From: Oscillospiraceae bacterium
GTDB taxonomy: Bacteria > Bacillota > Clostridia > Oscillospirales > UBA929
Length of the DNA: 52,654 nt
Assembly (NCBI GenBank): GCA_031253545.1
Contig: JAIRWH010000064.1
Span: 1 to 52,654, forward strand
Direction: 5' to 3'
Part shown: positions 26,123 to 35,363 of the stretch, piece after piece
Layout of the letters: each line of letters begins with the position of its first letter
Numbering within the stretch: the first letter of the stretch is position 1
Notes under the pieces: generated by a model
What the model saw: only the letters and a program-made list of their open reading frames with translations
Told to the model about the DNA's origin: nothing
The model's database searches: none
Made by a program: the position numbers and the translations under genes

Positions 26123-27603
26123 GTGTTTTCCTCCCTTCCTAACGCCGGCAGCGTTACGGTAAAGCGTGTGCCCTTACCCGGCTCGCTTTCGACGTTGACG
26201 GCACCGTGGAGGCGCACCAAGGCAAGCTCCACAATTGCCAAGCCCAGCCCCGTGCCGCCCGCCTCGCGCGAGCGCGTTTTGTCCACCCGGTAAAACCGCT
26301 CGAATATGCGCGGCAGCTCCTCGGGGGGTACGCCTATGCCGTCGTCGTCCACAATGAGCGTCACGGCTTTGCCGTCTCCAAAGCAGAATACCTTCACCGT
26401 GCCGCCGCGCTTATTGTATTTCACGCCGTTTTCCATGAGGTTGTATACCACGGTGTAAAGGTCGTCCGCGTCCGCCGCCACGGCGCAGTCTTCCGAAAGC
26501 TCCGGCAGCAGCCGCACACCCGCTTTTTCCGCAAGCGGGGCAAGCATATGCGCCGCGCGGCGCACAACGTCGGAGGGGTTCACGGAAGCGGGCGCGGCGC
26601 TCTCGCCCGGCGCGCCCGTGCGCGTCAGCTCTAAGAGTTTTTCCGCCAGGCGCGTGAGGCGGTCAATCTCGTCCCTGATGTCCGTCAGAAACTCGCGTAG
26701 CGTGTCCGGCGCCATATTGTCGCTGAGCAATATGGAATCGGTGAGCAGTTTCACGGACGCGAGCGGCGTTTTCAGTTCGTGCGACGCGTCGGACACAAAC
26801 TGTCGGCGCAACGCCTCCGTGCGGGAGAGTTTTTCCGAAAGCTCGTTAAACCTCAGCGCCACCTCCGAAAGCTCGTCTTTGCCGCGCACGGGCGCTTTCC
26901 TGCCCAAATCGCCGTCGCGCAAGGCGCGTATGGCCCGCAGCAACCCGCTGATGCGGTGGCTCATGAGCATGGAGATGACCACGCTGACAATGACGATGGC
27001 GGCGGTGATGATGACGGACAGCATGGAAAGGTTGCTCTGCAAATCCTTGAGCAACGCCGCCTGCTCCGAGTCGATGTCATAGAGGTAAAGCGCGCCGATG
27101 AGCCGCCCCTTGTTCATGATGGGCGAGCAAAGGCGGCTCTCAAACGCCGAGGAGGCGAATACGCTCACGAACACGTCGCTGCCGGCAAGCGCCTCCACAA
27201 TCTCGTCGAACACCAACGTCCTGCCCTCGGCGCTGTCGCGCAGCGAGCTGTCATACACGGCCAAGGCGTCTTCGTTGCAAACCACGACCCTGTAACTTTT
27301 CAGTTCGTCCATATCGCCCAATATCTTTCCCACGCCTTCGGGCGAAAGGCTGTCCAATCCCGAAAGGGCGGAGGCTATGAGCGAGGCGGACGCGCTCATG
27401 GCGCTGTGTTTATAGCCAAACACGATGTTTTGCGTCACAAACAGCGGGTAGGTGTTCAGTAGCGTCAATATCACGGCGATGATGGCCAAATAAGCCGCGG
27501 CGGTTTTCAACTGGTAGCGCCCGATGGGCGAGAGGGGCCGTATGAACCTGTCTTTACCGCCGTTTACGGGAGCGGCGAAAACCTTCGGCTTGTTACGTTT
27601 CAT
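26119..27603 (-). CDS. Sensor histidine kinase (PhoR/WalK/MtrB type)
   Basis: The 494-residue kinase has two membrane segments (about 33-53 and 197-220) flanking an extracytoplasmic sensor, then HAMP (about 220-260), the phosphorylated His275 in 'SDASHELKTPL', an N-box 'NLMENGVKYN', G1 'DDGIGVP' and G2 'GGTGLGLAI'. It presumably phosphorylates the response regulator encoded 12 bp upstream. The GerMN lipoprotein start overlaps its stop (ATGA). Confidence 0.94.
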   Translation of the reverse strand: MKRNKPKVFAAPVNGGKDRFIRPLSPIGRYQLKTAAAYLAIIAVILTLLNTYPLFVTQNIVFGYKHSAMSASASLIASALSGLDSLSPEGVGKILGDMDELKSYRVVVCNEDALAVYDSSLRDSAEGRTLVFDEIVEALAGSDVFVSVFASSAFESRLCSPIMNKGRLIGALYLYDIDSEQAALLKDLQSNLSMLSVIITAAIVIVSVVISMLMSHRISGLLRAIRALRDGDLGRKAPVRGKDELSEVALRFNELSEKLSRTEALRRQFVSDASHELKTPLASVKLLTDSILLSDNMAPDTLREFLTDIRDEIDRLTRLAEKLLELTRTGAPGESAAPASVNPSDVVRRAAHMLAPLAEKAGVRLLPELSEDCAVAADADDLYTVVYNLMENGVKYNKRGGTVKVFCFGDGKAVTLIVDDDGIGVPPEELPRIFERFYRVDKTRSREAGGTGLGLAIVELALVRLHGAVNVESEPGKGTRFTVTLPALGREENT

Positions 27604-27615
27604 TCAACGCTTCCT

Positions 27616-28311
27616 TCATTTATCCGTGTGCGGCTGGGCGCTGAAATAGTAGCCCACGCTCCATTTGGTGAGTATATGCTCCGGCCGGGCGGGGTTTTCC
27701 TCCAACTTCTCGCGCAACCGCCGAATATGCACGTCCACGGTGCGTATATCCCCGGGGAACTCGAAGCCCCACACGATATTCAGCAAGCTCTCCCTGCTGT
27801 ATACCCTGCCGGGGTTCCTCATCATCAGCTCCAGCAGGTCAAACTCCTTGGCGGTCAGCTCGCGCCTCTGCCCGTTTGCCGTCACCGTGCGGGCGGCGGG
27901 GTCGAGCGTGATGCCGCCGCGCCGCAGCAGCTCGCCCTCGGGCTCGGCTTGCGCGGAGCCCCTGCGGAGCACGGCGCGTATTCGCGCTTTAAGTTCCAGT
28001 ATATTAAAGGGTTTTGTGACATAATCGTCCGCGCCGTATTCGAAGCCGATGAGTTTATCCATGTCCTCGCCCTTTGCCGTGAGCATGATGACCGGCACGG
28101 AGGAAAACTCGCGGATTCTGCGGCAGGCCTCCAAGCCGTCCACGCCGGGCATCATAAGGTCGAGTATCACGAGGTCGTAGCGGTGTTCCTTGGCCAAGGC
28201 CACCCCCTCCGCGCCGTCGTGGCAGGTGTCCACCATATAGCCGTCGCGCTCCAAATTGAACCTCACGCCCTTCACAAGGGGCTTTTCGTCGTCCACAACC
28301 AATATGCGCAT
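27616..28311 (-). CDS. Response regulator, OmpR/PhoB family
   Basis: The 231-residue protein has a receiver domain with acidic pair 'VDDE' and phosphorylation site Asp51 ('VILDLMMPG'), then a winged-helix DNA-binding domain with 'LTAKEFDLLELMMRNPGRVYSRE' and 'TVDVHIRRLREKLE'. It pairs with the kinase that follows. The ATG shares one base with the stop of the ComEA-like gene, so the four genes form one operon. Confidence 0.95.
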   Translation of the reverse strand: MRILVVDDEKPLVKGVRFNLERDGYMVDTCHDGAEGVALAKEHRYDLVILDLMMPGVDGLEACRRIREFSSVPVIMLTAKGEDMDKLIGFEYGADDYVTKPFNILELKARIRAVLRRGSAQAEPEGELLRRGGITLDPAARTVTANGQRRELTAKEFDLLELMMRNPGRVYSRESLLNIVWGFEFPGDIRTVDVHIRRLREKLEENPARPEHILTKWSVGYYFSAQPHTDK

Positions 28312-28652
28312 CAGTCGCCCTCCAACGTAATATAAGGCTCCGCGTTGCGCAGCCGCCCTTCGCCTATGCCCTGCACGGCAAGTAGCCCCTCAAGCGAGGC
28401 AAACGGCCCGTGCAACTCGCGGTAGGCGATAATCCTGCCCGCCAGCACGGGCCCTATGCCGGGTATGTCTTGCAGTTCGGCCTCCGAGGCCGTGTTGAGG
28501 TTGATAAGCCCCGAACGCGCCGCGGGCAGGGAAGCGTCGGATATGACGACGCTGAAAGAGCCGGCCTTGCCGCGCTCGGCAAGCAGCGAGCCCGCGGCAA
28601 ACGACAAAAGCGCCGTGAGCGCGAGCGCCGCGCATATTGCAAACCTCTTCAC
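28311..28652 (-). CDS. ComEA-like helix-hairpin-helix protein
   Basis: The 113-residue protein has an N-terminal membrane anchor (residues 3-25) followed by the helix-hairpin-helix core 'INLNTASEAELQDIPGIGPVLAGRIIAYR' and 'LEGLLAVQGIGEGRL'. ComEA binds double-stranded DNA at the cell surface during transformation, but comEC is not adjacent and the linker is shorter than in Bacillus ComEA. GTG 28652 is preferred because a G-run lies just upstream on the minus strand and the signal-anchor then starts at the N-terminus; a longer frame reaches 28703. Confidence 0.8.
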   Translation of the reverse strand: MKRFAICAALALTALLSFAAGSLLAERGKAGSFSVVISDASLPAARSGLINLNTASEAELQDIPGIGPVLAGRIIAYRELHGPFASLEGLLAVQGIGEGRLRNAEPYITLEGD

Positions 28653-28676
28653 ATCCGCGCCCCCCCGTGATATAAT
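28648..28676 (+). promoter_or_regulatory. Promoter of the D,D-carboxypeptidase genes
   Basis: TTCACA (28648-28653), 17-bp spacer, perfect TATAAT (28671-28676), 48 bp before ATG 28724. It overlaps the start of the divergent ComEA-like gene. Confidence 0.7.
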
Positions 28677-28723
28677 GGCAGGGTACGGATATAAGCATAC
28701 CATATTATGCGGGAGTTATCACT

Positions 28724-29881
28724 ATGCAAGACAAAAAAACTTTCTGCCTTGCCGCGCTCCTTGCGGTCTCGCTGTTTTGCGCGCCCTTTGCCTCCGGCAG
28801 CGACATACCCGCCCCTCCCGAAGACATCACGGCCGAATCCGCTCTGCTCTTTGACCCGGACACGGGGCAGGTGCTTTTTGAGAAAAACACGCGTGAGCGC
28901 CGCCCCATAGCGAGCGTCACGAAAATCATGACCGCGCTTTTGGCCTTGGAGCAGGGCGACCTCGCCTCCGTGGCCACGGTCAACGCCTCCGCCTTTTTCG
29001 ATATACTGCCCGACGCGTCCGACGCGGACTTGGAGGAGGGAGAGGAGCTGACGCTGCTGGATTTGCTCTACTGCGTCCTGCTGCCGTCCGCCTGCGAGGC
29101 GAGCAACGTGGTGGCCGAGCACATATCCGGCGACGTGGCCTCGTTTGTCGCCGCCATGAACGCCCGCGCCCTTGAGATAGGCTGCTACGACACCAACTTC
29201 GCCAATACCCACGGGCTGCCGCACGACGACGCCTACTCCACCGCCGCGGACGTCGCTCTCATTGTGCTTGAAGCCATGCGCAACCCACTTCTCATGGAAA
29301 TCTGCGGCACGGCCGAATACGAACTGCCCGCCTCCAACAAAAAGGAACGGCCGCGCGTCATACGCTCCACCAATGCCCTTATAAGGAAAGACAGGGAAAA
29401 CTACTATTACGAAAACGCCACAGGTATGAAGACCGGCAGCACCAGAGCCTCCGGGCTTTGCCTTGCCGCCACGGCCGAGCTGGACGGCGAGCGGCTTGTG
29501 GCGGTGGTGCTCGGCATCGCGCGCGAATCGGACTCCCTTATGACGCGTAGCTTCATCGAAGCGCGGGAGCTGCTTATGTGGGGGTTTGATGTGCTCGCCC
29601 TGCAAGAACCGGAGCCGAGCGTCGAGCCAAGCCCTTCGCCGAGCCCTTCGCCAAGCCCTTCGCCAAGCCCTTCGCCAAGCCTTTTGCAGAGCCCTTCGCC
29701 GGAGCCGGACGGATACACCGGGGAGGGCGAAACGCAAAACGCGCCGCCGCCCGGCGAAGCGCCGCCGCCCGACGATTTTGACGGCGCTAAACGCTTGGTT
29801 GCCGCAGGCATCACCGTGTTGGCCGGTTCGGGTTCGCTCGTGCTGCTCTCATTGCTGCGCAAAGGGGGGCGGCGCTTGTGA
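28724..29881 (+). CDS. D-Ala-D-Ala carboxypeptidase family protein with altered SxN motif
   Basis: The 385-residue exported protein of the S11/DacF penicillin-binding family would trim the terminal D-Ala of peptidoglycan stem peptides. It has a signal peptide, 'SVTK' (Ser64, Lys67) and 'KTG' (Lys236-Gly238). The second motif is SAC (122-124) where active enzymes have SxN, so the catalytic Asn is replaced by Cys. A Ser-Pro repeat linker (about 303-326), then a Pro-rich stretch and a C-terminal membrane helix with basic end anchor it. It overlaps the next paralogue by 4 bp. Activity is uncertain. Confidence 0.88.
   Translation: MQDKKTFCLAALLAVSLFCAPFASGSDIPAPPEDITAESALLFDPDTGQVLFEKNTRERRPIASVTKIMTALLALEQGDLASVATVNASAFFDILPDASDADLEEGEELTLLDLLYCVLLPSACEASNVVAEHISGDVASFVAAMNARALEIGCYDTNFANTHGLPHDDAYSTAADVALIVLEAMRNPLLMEICGTAEYELPASNKKERPRVIRSTNALIRKDRENYYYENATGMKTGSTRASGLCLAATAELDGERLVAVVLGIARESDSLMTRSFIEARELLMWGFDVLALQEPEPSVEPSPSPSPSPSPSPSPSPSLLQSPSPEPDGYTGEGETQNAPPPGEAPPPDDFDGAKRLVAAGITVLAGSGSLVLLSLLRKGGRRL
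29630..29701 (+). repeat. 12-bp tandem repeat encoding Ser-Pro
   Basis: Six copies of a 12-bp unit (AGCCCTTCGCCA with variants) inside the carboxypeptidase gene, encoding a Pro-Ser-Pro-Ser linker. The fifth copy is degenerate. Repeat number could vary between strains. Confidence 0.9.
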
Positions 29882-31215
29882 GAAGGGCCGTCTGCCTGTT
29901 GCTGTGCGCGTTGCTCATACCCGTTTCCGTCGCCCTTGCCGCCGAAAACGCCGAGCCGGATATACGCGCCGCCGCCGCCCTGCTCTGCAACGCGGACACG
30001 GGCGAAGCGCTGTATGCGCTCAACGAGCATGACCGCCGCGAACCGGCCAGCCTTACGAAAATCATGACCGCCCTGCTCGTGTTGGAAGCCGTGCAGCGCG
30101 GCGAGGCGGGCATGGACGATATACTCACCACCCGCGCCTCCGCCTTTACCGACGTTGGCGCGGACGGCTCTGTGGCGGGCTTCACCATAGGCGAAGAGGT
30201 GCGGCTCGAAGACTTGTTGTATTGTATCATGCTCCAATCGGCCAACGAAGGCTGCAATATACTCGCCGTGCACATCTCCGGCTCCGTGGCCGCCTTCGTG
30301 TCCGCCATGAACGCCCGCGCCGCCGAACTGGGCTGCGCGGGCACAAACTTCACCAATACCCACGGTATGCCCGGCGCCGCCCATTACACCACGGCCGCCG
30401 ACATGAAACTCATAGCCCTTGCCGCCATGACCACGCCGCATTTCATGGAAATCGCCCACACCGACACTTACGTTGTGCCCGCCACGAACAAAAGCGCCTC
30501 GCGCAAGCTCACCACCACCAATTCGCTCATATCCACCTCGCGCTACTCCGAATACATATATACATACGCGCGCGGTATCAAGACCGGCCACACCGCCGCC
30601 GCCGGCTACTGCCTTGTGTCCGGCGCGGAGAAAGACGGCCTGCGCCTGCTCTCCGTGGTACTCGGCGCGAAACTCGAAGGCGGCAAAATCCGCAGCTTTG
30701 TGGAAACGCGGGAATTGTTTGAGTGGGGCTTCTCTAACTTCACGGTGAAAAAACTGCTGGCGAAGAACAAAATCGTGGGGCAAATCCCCGTTATAATGGG
30801 CGTGGGAAAAGACGCCGTCACGCTTGTGCCGGAGGAGGAAGTCACCGCCTTGGTGTCCGCGGACCTCAATGTGGACGATGTACATGTGGAGCTGAGTTTA
30901 GAACACCCCGAAGGTATCCACGCGCCGGTATATAAAGACCAAGTGCTCGGCACCGCCACCGTGAGATATGAAGACCGCGATTACGGCACGGTGAGGGTGC
31001 TCGCTTCCTTTTCCGTGGAGCGCGACGAAGTGGCAAACTTGTGGGCACAGGCGCGCGATTGGCTGTCACGGCCGTGGTTGCGCCGGCTGCTGATTGCCGT
31101 GCCGTCGGCGGTGCTGCTGTATGCCGCGTTTGCCGTGGCGGTCAATCTGCGCCGCCGCGCCGCCAAAAAGAAACAGACCAACTACCGGGGCAAGAAGAAG
31201 TATACGGACAGATAG
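29878..31215 (+). CDS. dacF: D-Ala-D-Ala carboxypeptidase (DacF/PBP5 type)
   Basis: The 445-residue paralogue of the preceding gene has an intact active site: 'SLTK' (Ser58, Lys61), 'SAN' (121-123) and 'KTG' (235-237). It has a signal peptide, a C-terminal beta domain after the catalytic fold ('LVSADLNVDDVHVELSLE'), then a membrane helix (about 402-422) and a very basic tail. GTG 29878 overlaps the previous stop (GTGA), so translation is coupled. It is expected to be the working carboxypeptidase of the pair. Confidence 0.93.
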   Translation: MRRAVCLLLCALLIPVSVALAAENAEPDIRAAAALLCNADTGEALYALNEHDRREPASLTKIMTALLVLEAVQRGEAGMDDILTTRASAFTDVGADGSVAGFTIGEEVRLEDLLYCIMLQSANEGCNILAVHISGSVAAFVSAMNARAAELGCAGTNFTNTHGMPGAAHYTTAADMKLIALAAMTTPHFMEIAHTDTYVVPATNKSASRKLTTTNSLISTSRYSEYIYTYARGIKTGHTAAAGYCLVSGAEKDGLRLLSVVLGAKLEGGKIRSFVETRELFEWGFSNFTVKKLLAKNKIVGQIPVIMGVGKDAVTLVPEEEVTALVSADLNVDDVHVELSLEHPEGIHAPVYKDQVLGTATVRYEDRDYGTVRVLASFSVERDEVANLWAQARDWLSRPWLRRLLIAVPSAVLLYAAFAVAVNLRRRAAKKKQTNYRGKKKYTDR

Positions 31216-31482
31216 ACAACAGCCCGCCGTCTCGGTCGCTCCAACGTCACTATTACCCTCAACACGTACAGCCATTGCCCCTCCGTGACGAGGAAAGGGC
31301 GGTTGACGTTCTCAACAGGTGTATAGCATAATCCCGTACACGTTCCGTACACGTTTCCGCTGTAACCTTGCGTTATTTCCAAATAGCAACGGATAGCGTT
31401 GGATAGCAAAACACGGCAGTATCAAGGCTTGCAGGGTTCGGGGATAGATTAGCGCAGTAAAGAATAGCGGTTGTTCTGTATG

Positions 31483-31491
31483 TGTTATACT
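31483..31491 (+). promoter_or_regulatory. Extended -10 promoter before the D-Ala-D-Ala ligase gene
   Basis: TGT followed by TATACT (31486-31491), 24 bp upstream of ATG 31515; no good -35 is visible. The 299-bp gap 31216-31514 otherwise holds only short repeats such as GGATAGC and no gene that I can see. Confidence 0.4.
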
Positions 31492-31514
31492 TTCCAACGG
31501 GGGAGGTTTCAGGT

Positions 31515-32669
31515 ATGAAAATACAAGTGGCGGTAATCTTCGGCGGCAGGAGCGTGGAGCACGAGGTGAGCGTTATATCCGCCATGCAGGTGATGGCGGC
31601 GCTTGATGTCGGGAAGCACGATGTTATCCCCGTATATATCGCCAAAGACGGCGCTATGTACACGGGGGAAAACCTCACGGACATAAAGGCTTTCGGCGAT
31701 ATACCGAGATTGCTTGAAGACGCGCGGCAGGTGGCGTTCATGCGCGCGGGCGGCAAGGTGGTGCTGCAACCGGCGCACAAGCGCCTCTTTGGCTCCGAAA
31801 AACCCATATACATAGATATGGCGCTGCCCGCGGTACACGGCACCTTCGCGGAGGACGGCTCGCTGCAAGGTTATTTGGAGCTGCTCGGGTTGCCCTACTG
31901 CGGCTGCGATGTGCTCTCGTCGGCCATATGCATGAACAAACCCGCCGCGAAAAACCTCATGAAGAGCGCGGGCATCCCCGTGTTGCCGCATATTGTCATG
32001 GACAAAGACGGCGAGCTTGACTTTTCCGCCGCCGAAAGCGCGTTCGGCTACCCCGTCATCGTGAAGCCGGACAACTTAGGTTCGTCCGTGGGTATCACGA
32101 AAGCCAAAGACCGCCCCTCGTTCGAGGCCGCGGCGGAGTTGGCGTTTTGCTACTCTTCACGCGCCGTGGTGGAACCCGCCGTAACGGACTTGCGCGAGAT
32201 AAACGTGTCTGTGCTCGGCGACAAAGACAACGCGGAGGCATCCGTGTGCGAGGAGCCGCTCGGCCGCGACGAGATACTCAGTTTCAAGGACAAATACCTG
32301 CGCGGGGATAAATCGGGCAAAGGTTTGGGCATGACGGCGCAAAAGCGCGTGATACCCGCCGACCTCGCGCCCGAAAAGGCGGAGCGCGCGCGTGAGCTTG
32401 CGCTGGCGGCTTTCCGCGCGCTCGGCTGCCACGGGGTGGCGCGGGTGGACCTGCTGCTCTCCGGCGGCCGCGACTTCTATGTCAACGAAGTCAACACCAT
32501 ACCCGGTTCGCTCTCTTATTACCTTTGGGAAAAATCGGGGCTGCCGTTTCCCGCCCTGCTCGATAAGTTAATCGCGCTCGCCTTCGCCCGTTCCCGCTCG
32601 CGCTCGGAACTTAGTTATACCTTCGACGTGAACCTGTTGCAAGGCGCGACCGCCACGGGCAAGCCTTGA
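31515..32669 (+). CDS. ddl: D-alanine--D-alanine ligase (ATP-grasp)
   Basis: The 384-residue enzyme makes the D-Ala-D-Ala dipeptide for peptidoglycan. It has 'IFGGRSVEHEVSVISA', 'LPAVHGTFAEDGSLQGYLELL', the ATP-grasp 'FGYPVIVKPDNLGSSVGI' and C-terminal 'ARVDLLLS...FYVNEVNTIPGSLSYYLWE'. The last motif differs from the 'NTLPGMT' of classical Ddl and resembles clostridial or VanG-like ligases, so D-Ala-D-Ser activity is not excluded. ATG 31515 has GGGGGAGG upstream. It lies beside two carboxypeptidases, giving a cell-wall block. Confidence 0.9.
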   Translation: MKIQVAVIFGGRSVEHEVSVISAMQVMAALDVGKHDVIPVYIAKDGAMYTGENLTDIKAFGDIPRLLEDARQVAFMRAGGKVVLQPAHKRLFGSEKPIYIDMALPAVHGTFAEDGSLQGYLELLGLPYCGCDVLSSAICMNKPAAKNLMKSAGIPVLPHIVMDKDGELDFSAAESAFGYPVIVKPDNLGSSVGITKAKDRPSFEAAAELAFCYSSRAVVEPAVTDLREINVSVLGDKDNAEASVCEEPLGRDEILSFKDKYLRGDKSGKGLGMTAQKRVIPADLAPEKAERARELALAAFRALGCHGVARVDLLLSGGRDFYVNEVNTIPGSLSYYLWEKSGLPFPALLDKLIALAFARSRSRSELSYTFDVNLLQGATATGKP

Positions 32670-32682
32670 CCCGCGCGCCCTT

Positions 32683-33954
32683 TCAACCGTCGGTTTGGGC
32701 GCGAAAACACGCGGCGGGGGTGGTTTGCGGGGCGGCGGAGAAGCAGCGGTAAGCCGCCTCGCCGATTAGCGAGTATTTTACGCAGGCGCGGCGGTTTTCC
32801 GCGGGGGTGAAGGCATACAGAAGCCCCTGCGAATATATCTGAAAATTGTCGCAAGGGTCAAACGGCATGGCCGGCACGGTCTCCAAGGCAAAGTCCATGC
32901 GCGTATACTCGCCGCGCAACGTGCCCGCGTAGTGCCAGCCCTCGCGGTTGAGCCAAAGCTCTCCCCTGCCGCACTCCGCCAAACCGTCGCCGCCCGGCGG
33001 CCTCATTCGCACGACGGTGTCTATGCGTACATATTCCGCGCCGGGGTTTTCCCGTATGCGCTCCGTTTCGCGTGCGGCTTGCAGGGCGAACCATTGGCGC
33101 ACGGAGGACGGGAAGGCGCTCTCGCGCAGGGGCGAGAGCGTGGCGTCGCGCCGCATTTCGGCCGCGCCGCCGCACGAATCGCATATTATCATATTACGCT
33201 CGGTGCGCAGGGTAAACTCCTTGCCGCACCGGGGGCAGTGGTAGAGTATATTCTCCAAGCCCTGCGTCAGGTCGCGCGCGCGCGCCGTGCCGAGCCGTTT
33301 CGGGGCGGCGGCGCTGTCCGCGCCGCTCAGGCGCGCGTCTATGCGCGAGTTGATTTCGTCCACGCTCAGGCGTTGTGTGTCTTCGGCGGTAAAGAGGTTG
33401 GCGAGCGTCACATATTCCCTGCCGAAGCGTATGCCTTTGCGCCAGAACGGCATACAGACATACGCGCCTTCCACGCGGCAGCTTACCACGGGCACACGCA
33501 GCTTTTTCAGCAGTTTGCCCGTGGCCTTGTGCATACCCGCGTACGCGCCGTCTGTGGAGCAGCGGCCCTCCGGAAACAGCAGCAGCGCGCCGCCGCGCTT
33601 TATGACGGAGAGTATGCCCATTATCGCTTTCGGGTCCGGGTCAAACAGGCTTTTGGATATGGCCCCCATTGGGTTGAGTATGCGCCTGAGCGCCGGATAG
33701 TAGTAAAACTTCAATGCCGCCACGGCGTTGAGGCGGCGGGGGTAGACCGACCACATGCTCAATACGAAGTCCATGAAGCTCTCGTGGTTGCACAGCACCA
33801 CAAAAGAGCCTTTCTTCGGCGGAGCGTATGCCTTTCGGTCCACTTTCACGCGAAAGCAGATTTTCAGTACGGGCGTGAGCAACACCACGAGCGCGAAGTA
33901 GAGCGGCCCGTTTGGTTTCCTCACCCCGCGCCTTGCCTTTTTCGCCCCGCTCAC
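32683..33954 (-). CDS. PlsC-type acyltransferase with C-terminal zinc ribbon
   Basis: The 423-residue protein has an N-terminal membrane segment (about 18-35), then the acyltransferase motifs NHESFMD (His57, Asp62) and FPEGR (about 127-131), as in 1-acylglycerol-3-phosphate acyltransferases, which make phosphatidic acid at the membrane. The second half adds a zinc ribbon (CPRC...CDSC) and a region of about 150 residues I do not recognise. Ordinary PlsC is about 240 residues, so the extension is unusual. Its start overlaps the stop of the transporter gene by 4 bp. Confidence 0.85.
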   Translation of the reverse strand: MSGAKKARRGVRKPNGPLYFALVVLLTPVLKICFRVKVDRKAYAPPKKGSFVVLCNHESFMDFVLSMWSVYPRRLNAVAALKFYYYPALRRILNPMGAISKSLFDPDPKAIMGILSVIKRGGALLLFPEGRCSTDGAYAGMHKATGKLLKKLRVPVVSCRVEGAYVCMPFWRKGIRFGREYVTLANLFTAEDTQRLSVDEINSRIDARLSGADSAAAPKRLGTARARDLTQGLENILYHCPRCGKEFTLRTERNMIICDSCGGAAEMRRDATLSPLRESAFPSSVRQWFALQAARETERIRENPGAEYVRIDTVVRMRPPGGDGLAECGRGELWLNREGWHYAGTLRGEYTRMDFALETVPAMPFDPCDNFQIYSQGLLYAFTPAENRRACVKYSLIGEAAYRCFSAAPQTTPAACFRAQTDG

Positions 33955-35363
33955 AGCGTCAGCAGCGCGCGCTGCCTCGCTTCCTCGCCGCCGCTTTCCA
34001 GGGCTTGCAGCACCTCTTCGTGCTTTTCTTTTGTAAGGCGGTAGCGTGTGCAGATAAAAATACCCGCGGACATGAATATCAGGGGCGTAAGCGCCAATAT
34101 GAGTATGATGGCTCTTTGCGCCGGAAGCGGCTGCGCGGTTACTTTTTCGGCGTTTTCGCCCAATTCTTGCTCTATGAACCCGGCAATGCCGATGAGCGTC
34201 ATTACAAGCGACACGCCCAGCGCCTGCCCGAGCTGGATAACCAAGTTTGCCACCCCGCTGAAAGCGCCCGCCGCCCGCGAACCGAAGCGCAGGTTACCCA
34301 CGTCTATCACGTCCGGCAGCATGGCGTGGGGTATCAGCCCGGGGCCGCTGATGCCGAAACCGATGAAGGCCGCCAGCACATACAGTATTACGGGAGAGGC
34401 GTCTGCGGGCACAACGAACAGAAACGCCGCGCCCGCCACCCAGATAACCGAGCCGAGGGCGTAGGCGAACGCCTTGCCGCGCAGCTTTACGATTTTGAGG
34501 TAAAACGGCAACGCCACAATCTGCATGCCAAACATCAGCGCCGCGCCGAGCAACCCCACGATGTTGGTTTCGCCGTTTTCGGTGAGTGTGCGGCAGAAGT
34601 AGAAGTCCACATAAAAGAAGAACAGCGCGCTCATGACGGCCATGGTAATCTGGCAGCACAGGAAGATGAGCAGGTATTGGCGGAACGTTTTTACCTGAAA
34701 CGGGCGCGCGAAGTCCCTCAGCGCGTATTTTTCCGTCTTCGGCGGGGGCGCTATGCCCTCGCGCGCGAAGAGCCCCGTGACGGCCACGCACACCATGAAT
34801 ACCGAGCCAAACACCAAGCTCATGGCAATATAGCCGAAGTTGCCCTCATACATATCCACTATTGCGCCGGGCAGCGCCACGCACACGATGGAGGCCGTGA
34901 TGGAAAATCCCATGCGCAGGGTGGTCATGCGGGCGCGTTCCGTATAGTTGTCGGTAATCTCGCTCGCGAGCGAGTAGTAGGGTATCATCACCGAGCTTTG
35001 CACAAGGCTGAAGAAGATATATGACAGCAGCACGGCCGCGAAGCGCACGGCTTCGTTTGGGTTGCCGTATGGAAAGAACATGAGGAAGAGAGAAAGCACC
35101 ACAAGCGGCGCGGATATGAGCAGGGTTTTGCGCCTTGTGCCGAAACGCGCGCGCAATTTGTCTGAGAGCAGGCCGATGGGCGGGTCGATAAACGCGTCGA
35201 AGAAACGGGCGATGAGCATGACCACGCCGGCAAGGTGCGCGGGCAAGCCCACGGCGAGCACCAAGAAGCCCGGATAGAGGAAGTTGATGATGTTGAAAGC
35301 GCCGCCGCCGAAAAACTCGCAAAAGGCCACCGACACCATTCTGCCCACGGAAAGTTTCTTCAC
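33951..35363 (-). CDS. GPH/MelB-type MFS transporter
   Basis: The 470-residue protein has about 12 hydrophobic segments. The N-terminus 'EFFGGGAFNIINFLYPGFL', 'ARFFDAFIDPPIGLLSDK' and 'RFGTRRKTLL' are typical of the glycoside-pentoside-hexuronide:cation symporter family (MelB-like). The transported substrate cannot be read from sequence. The gene overlaps its neighbours on both sides by 4 bp, so slipin, transporter and acyltransferase are one operon. Confidence 0.88.
   Translation of the reverse strand: MKKLSVGRMVSVAFCEFFGGGAFNIINFLYPGFLVLAVGLPAHLAGVVMLIARFFDAFIDPPIGLLSDKLRARFGTRRKTLLISAPLVVLSLFLMFFPYGNPNEAVRFAAVLLSYIFFSLVQSSVMIPYYSLASEITDNYTERARMTTLRMGFSITASIVCVALPGAIVDMYEGNFGYIAMSLVFGSVFMVCVAVTGLFAREGIAPPPKTEKYALRDFARPFQVKTFRQYLLIFLCCQITMAVMSALFFFYVDFYFCRTLTENGETNIVGLLGAALMFGMQIVALPFYLKIVKLRGKAFAYALGSVIWVAGAAFLFVVPADASPVILYVLAAFIGFGISGPGLIPHAMLPDVIDVGNLRFGSRAAGAFSGVANLVIQLGQALGVSLVMTLIGIAGFIEQELGENAEKVTAQPLPAQRAIILILALTPLIFMSAGIFICTRYRLTKEKHEEVLQALESGGEEARQRALLTL

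Noticed and set aside
29630-29701. CRISPR-like array from regularly spaced repeats
   Set aside because: The 12-bp units are directly tandem without spacers and encode an in-frame Ser-Pro linker.
31515-32669. VanG-type D-Ala-D-Ser resistance ligase
   Set aside because: The motif NTIPGSLSYYLWE occurs also in housekeeping clostridial ligases, and no vanT, vanXY or vanRS genes are adjacent.
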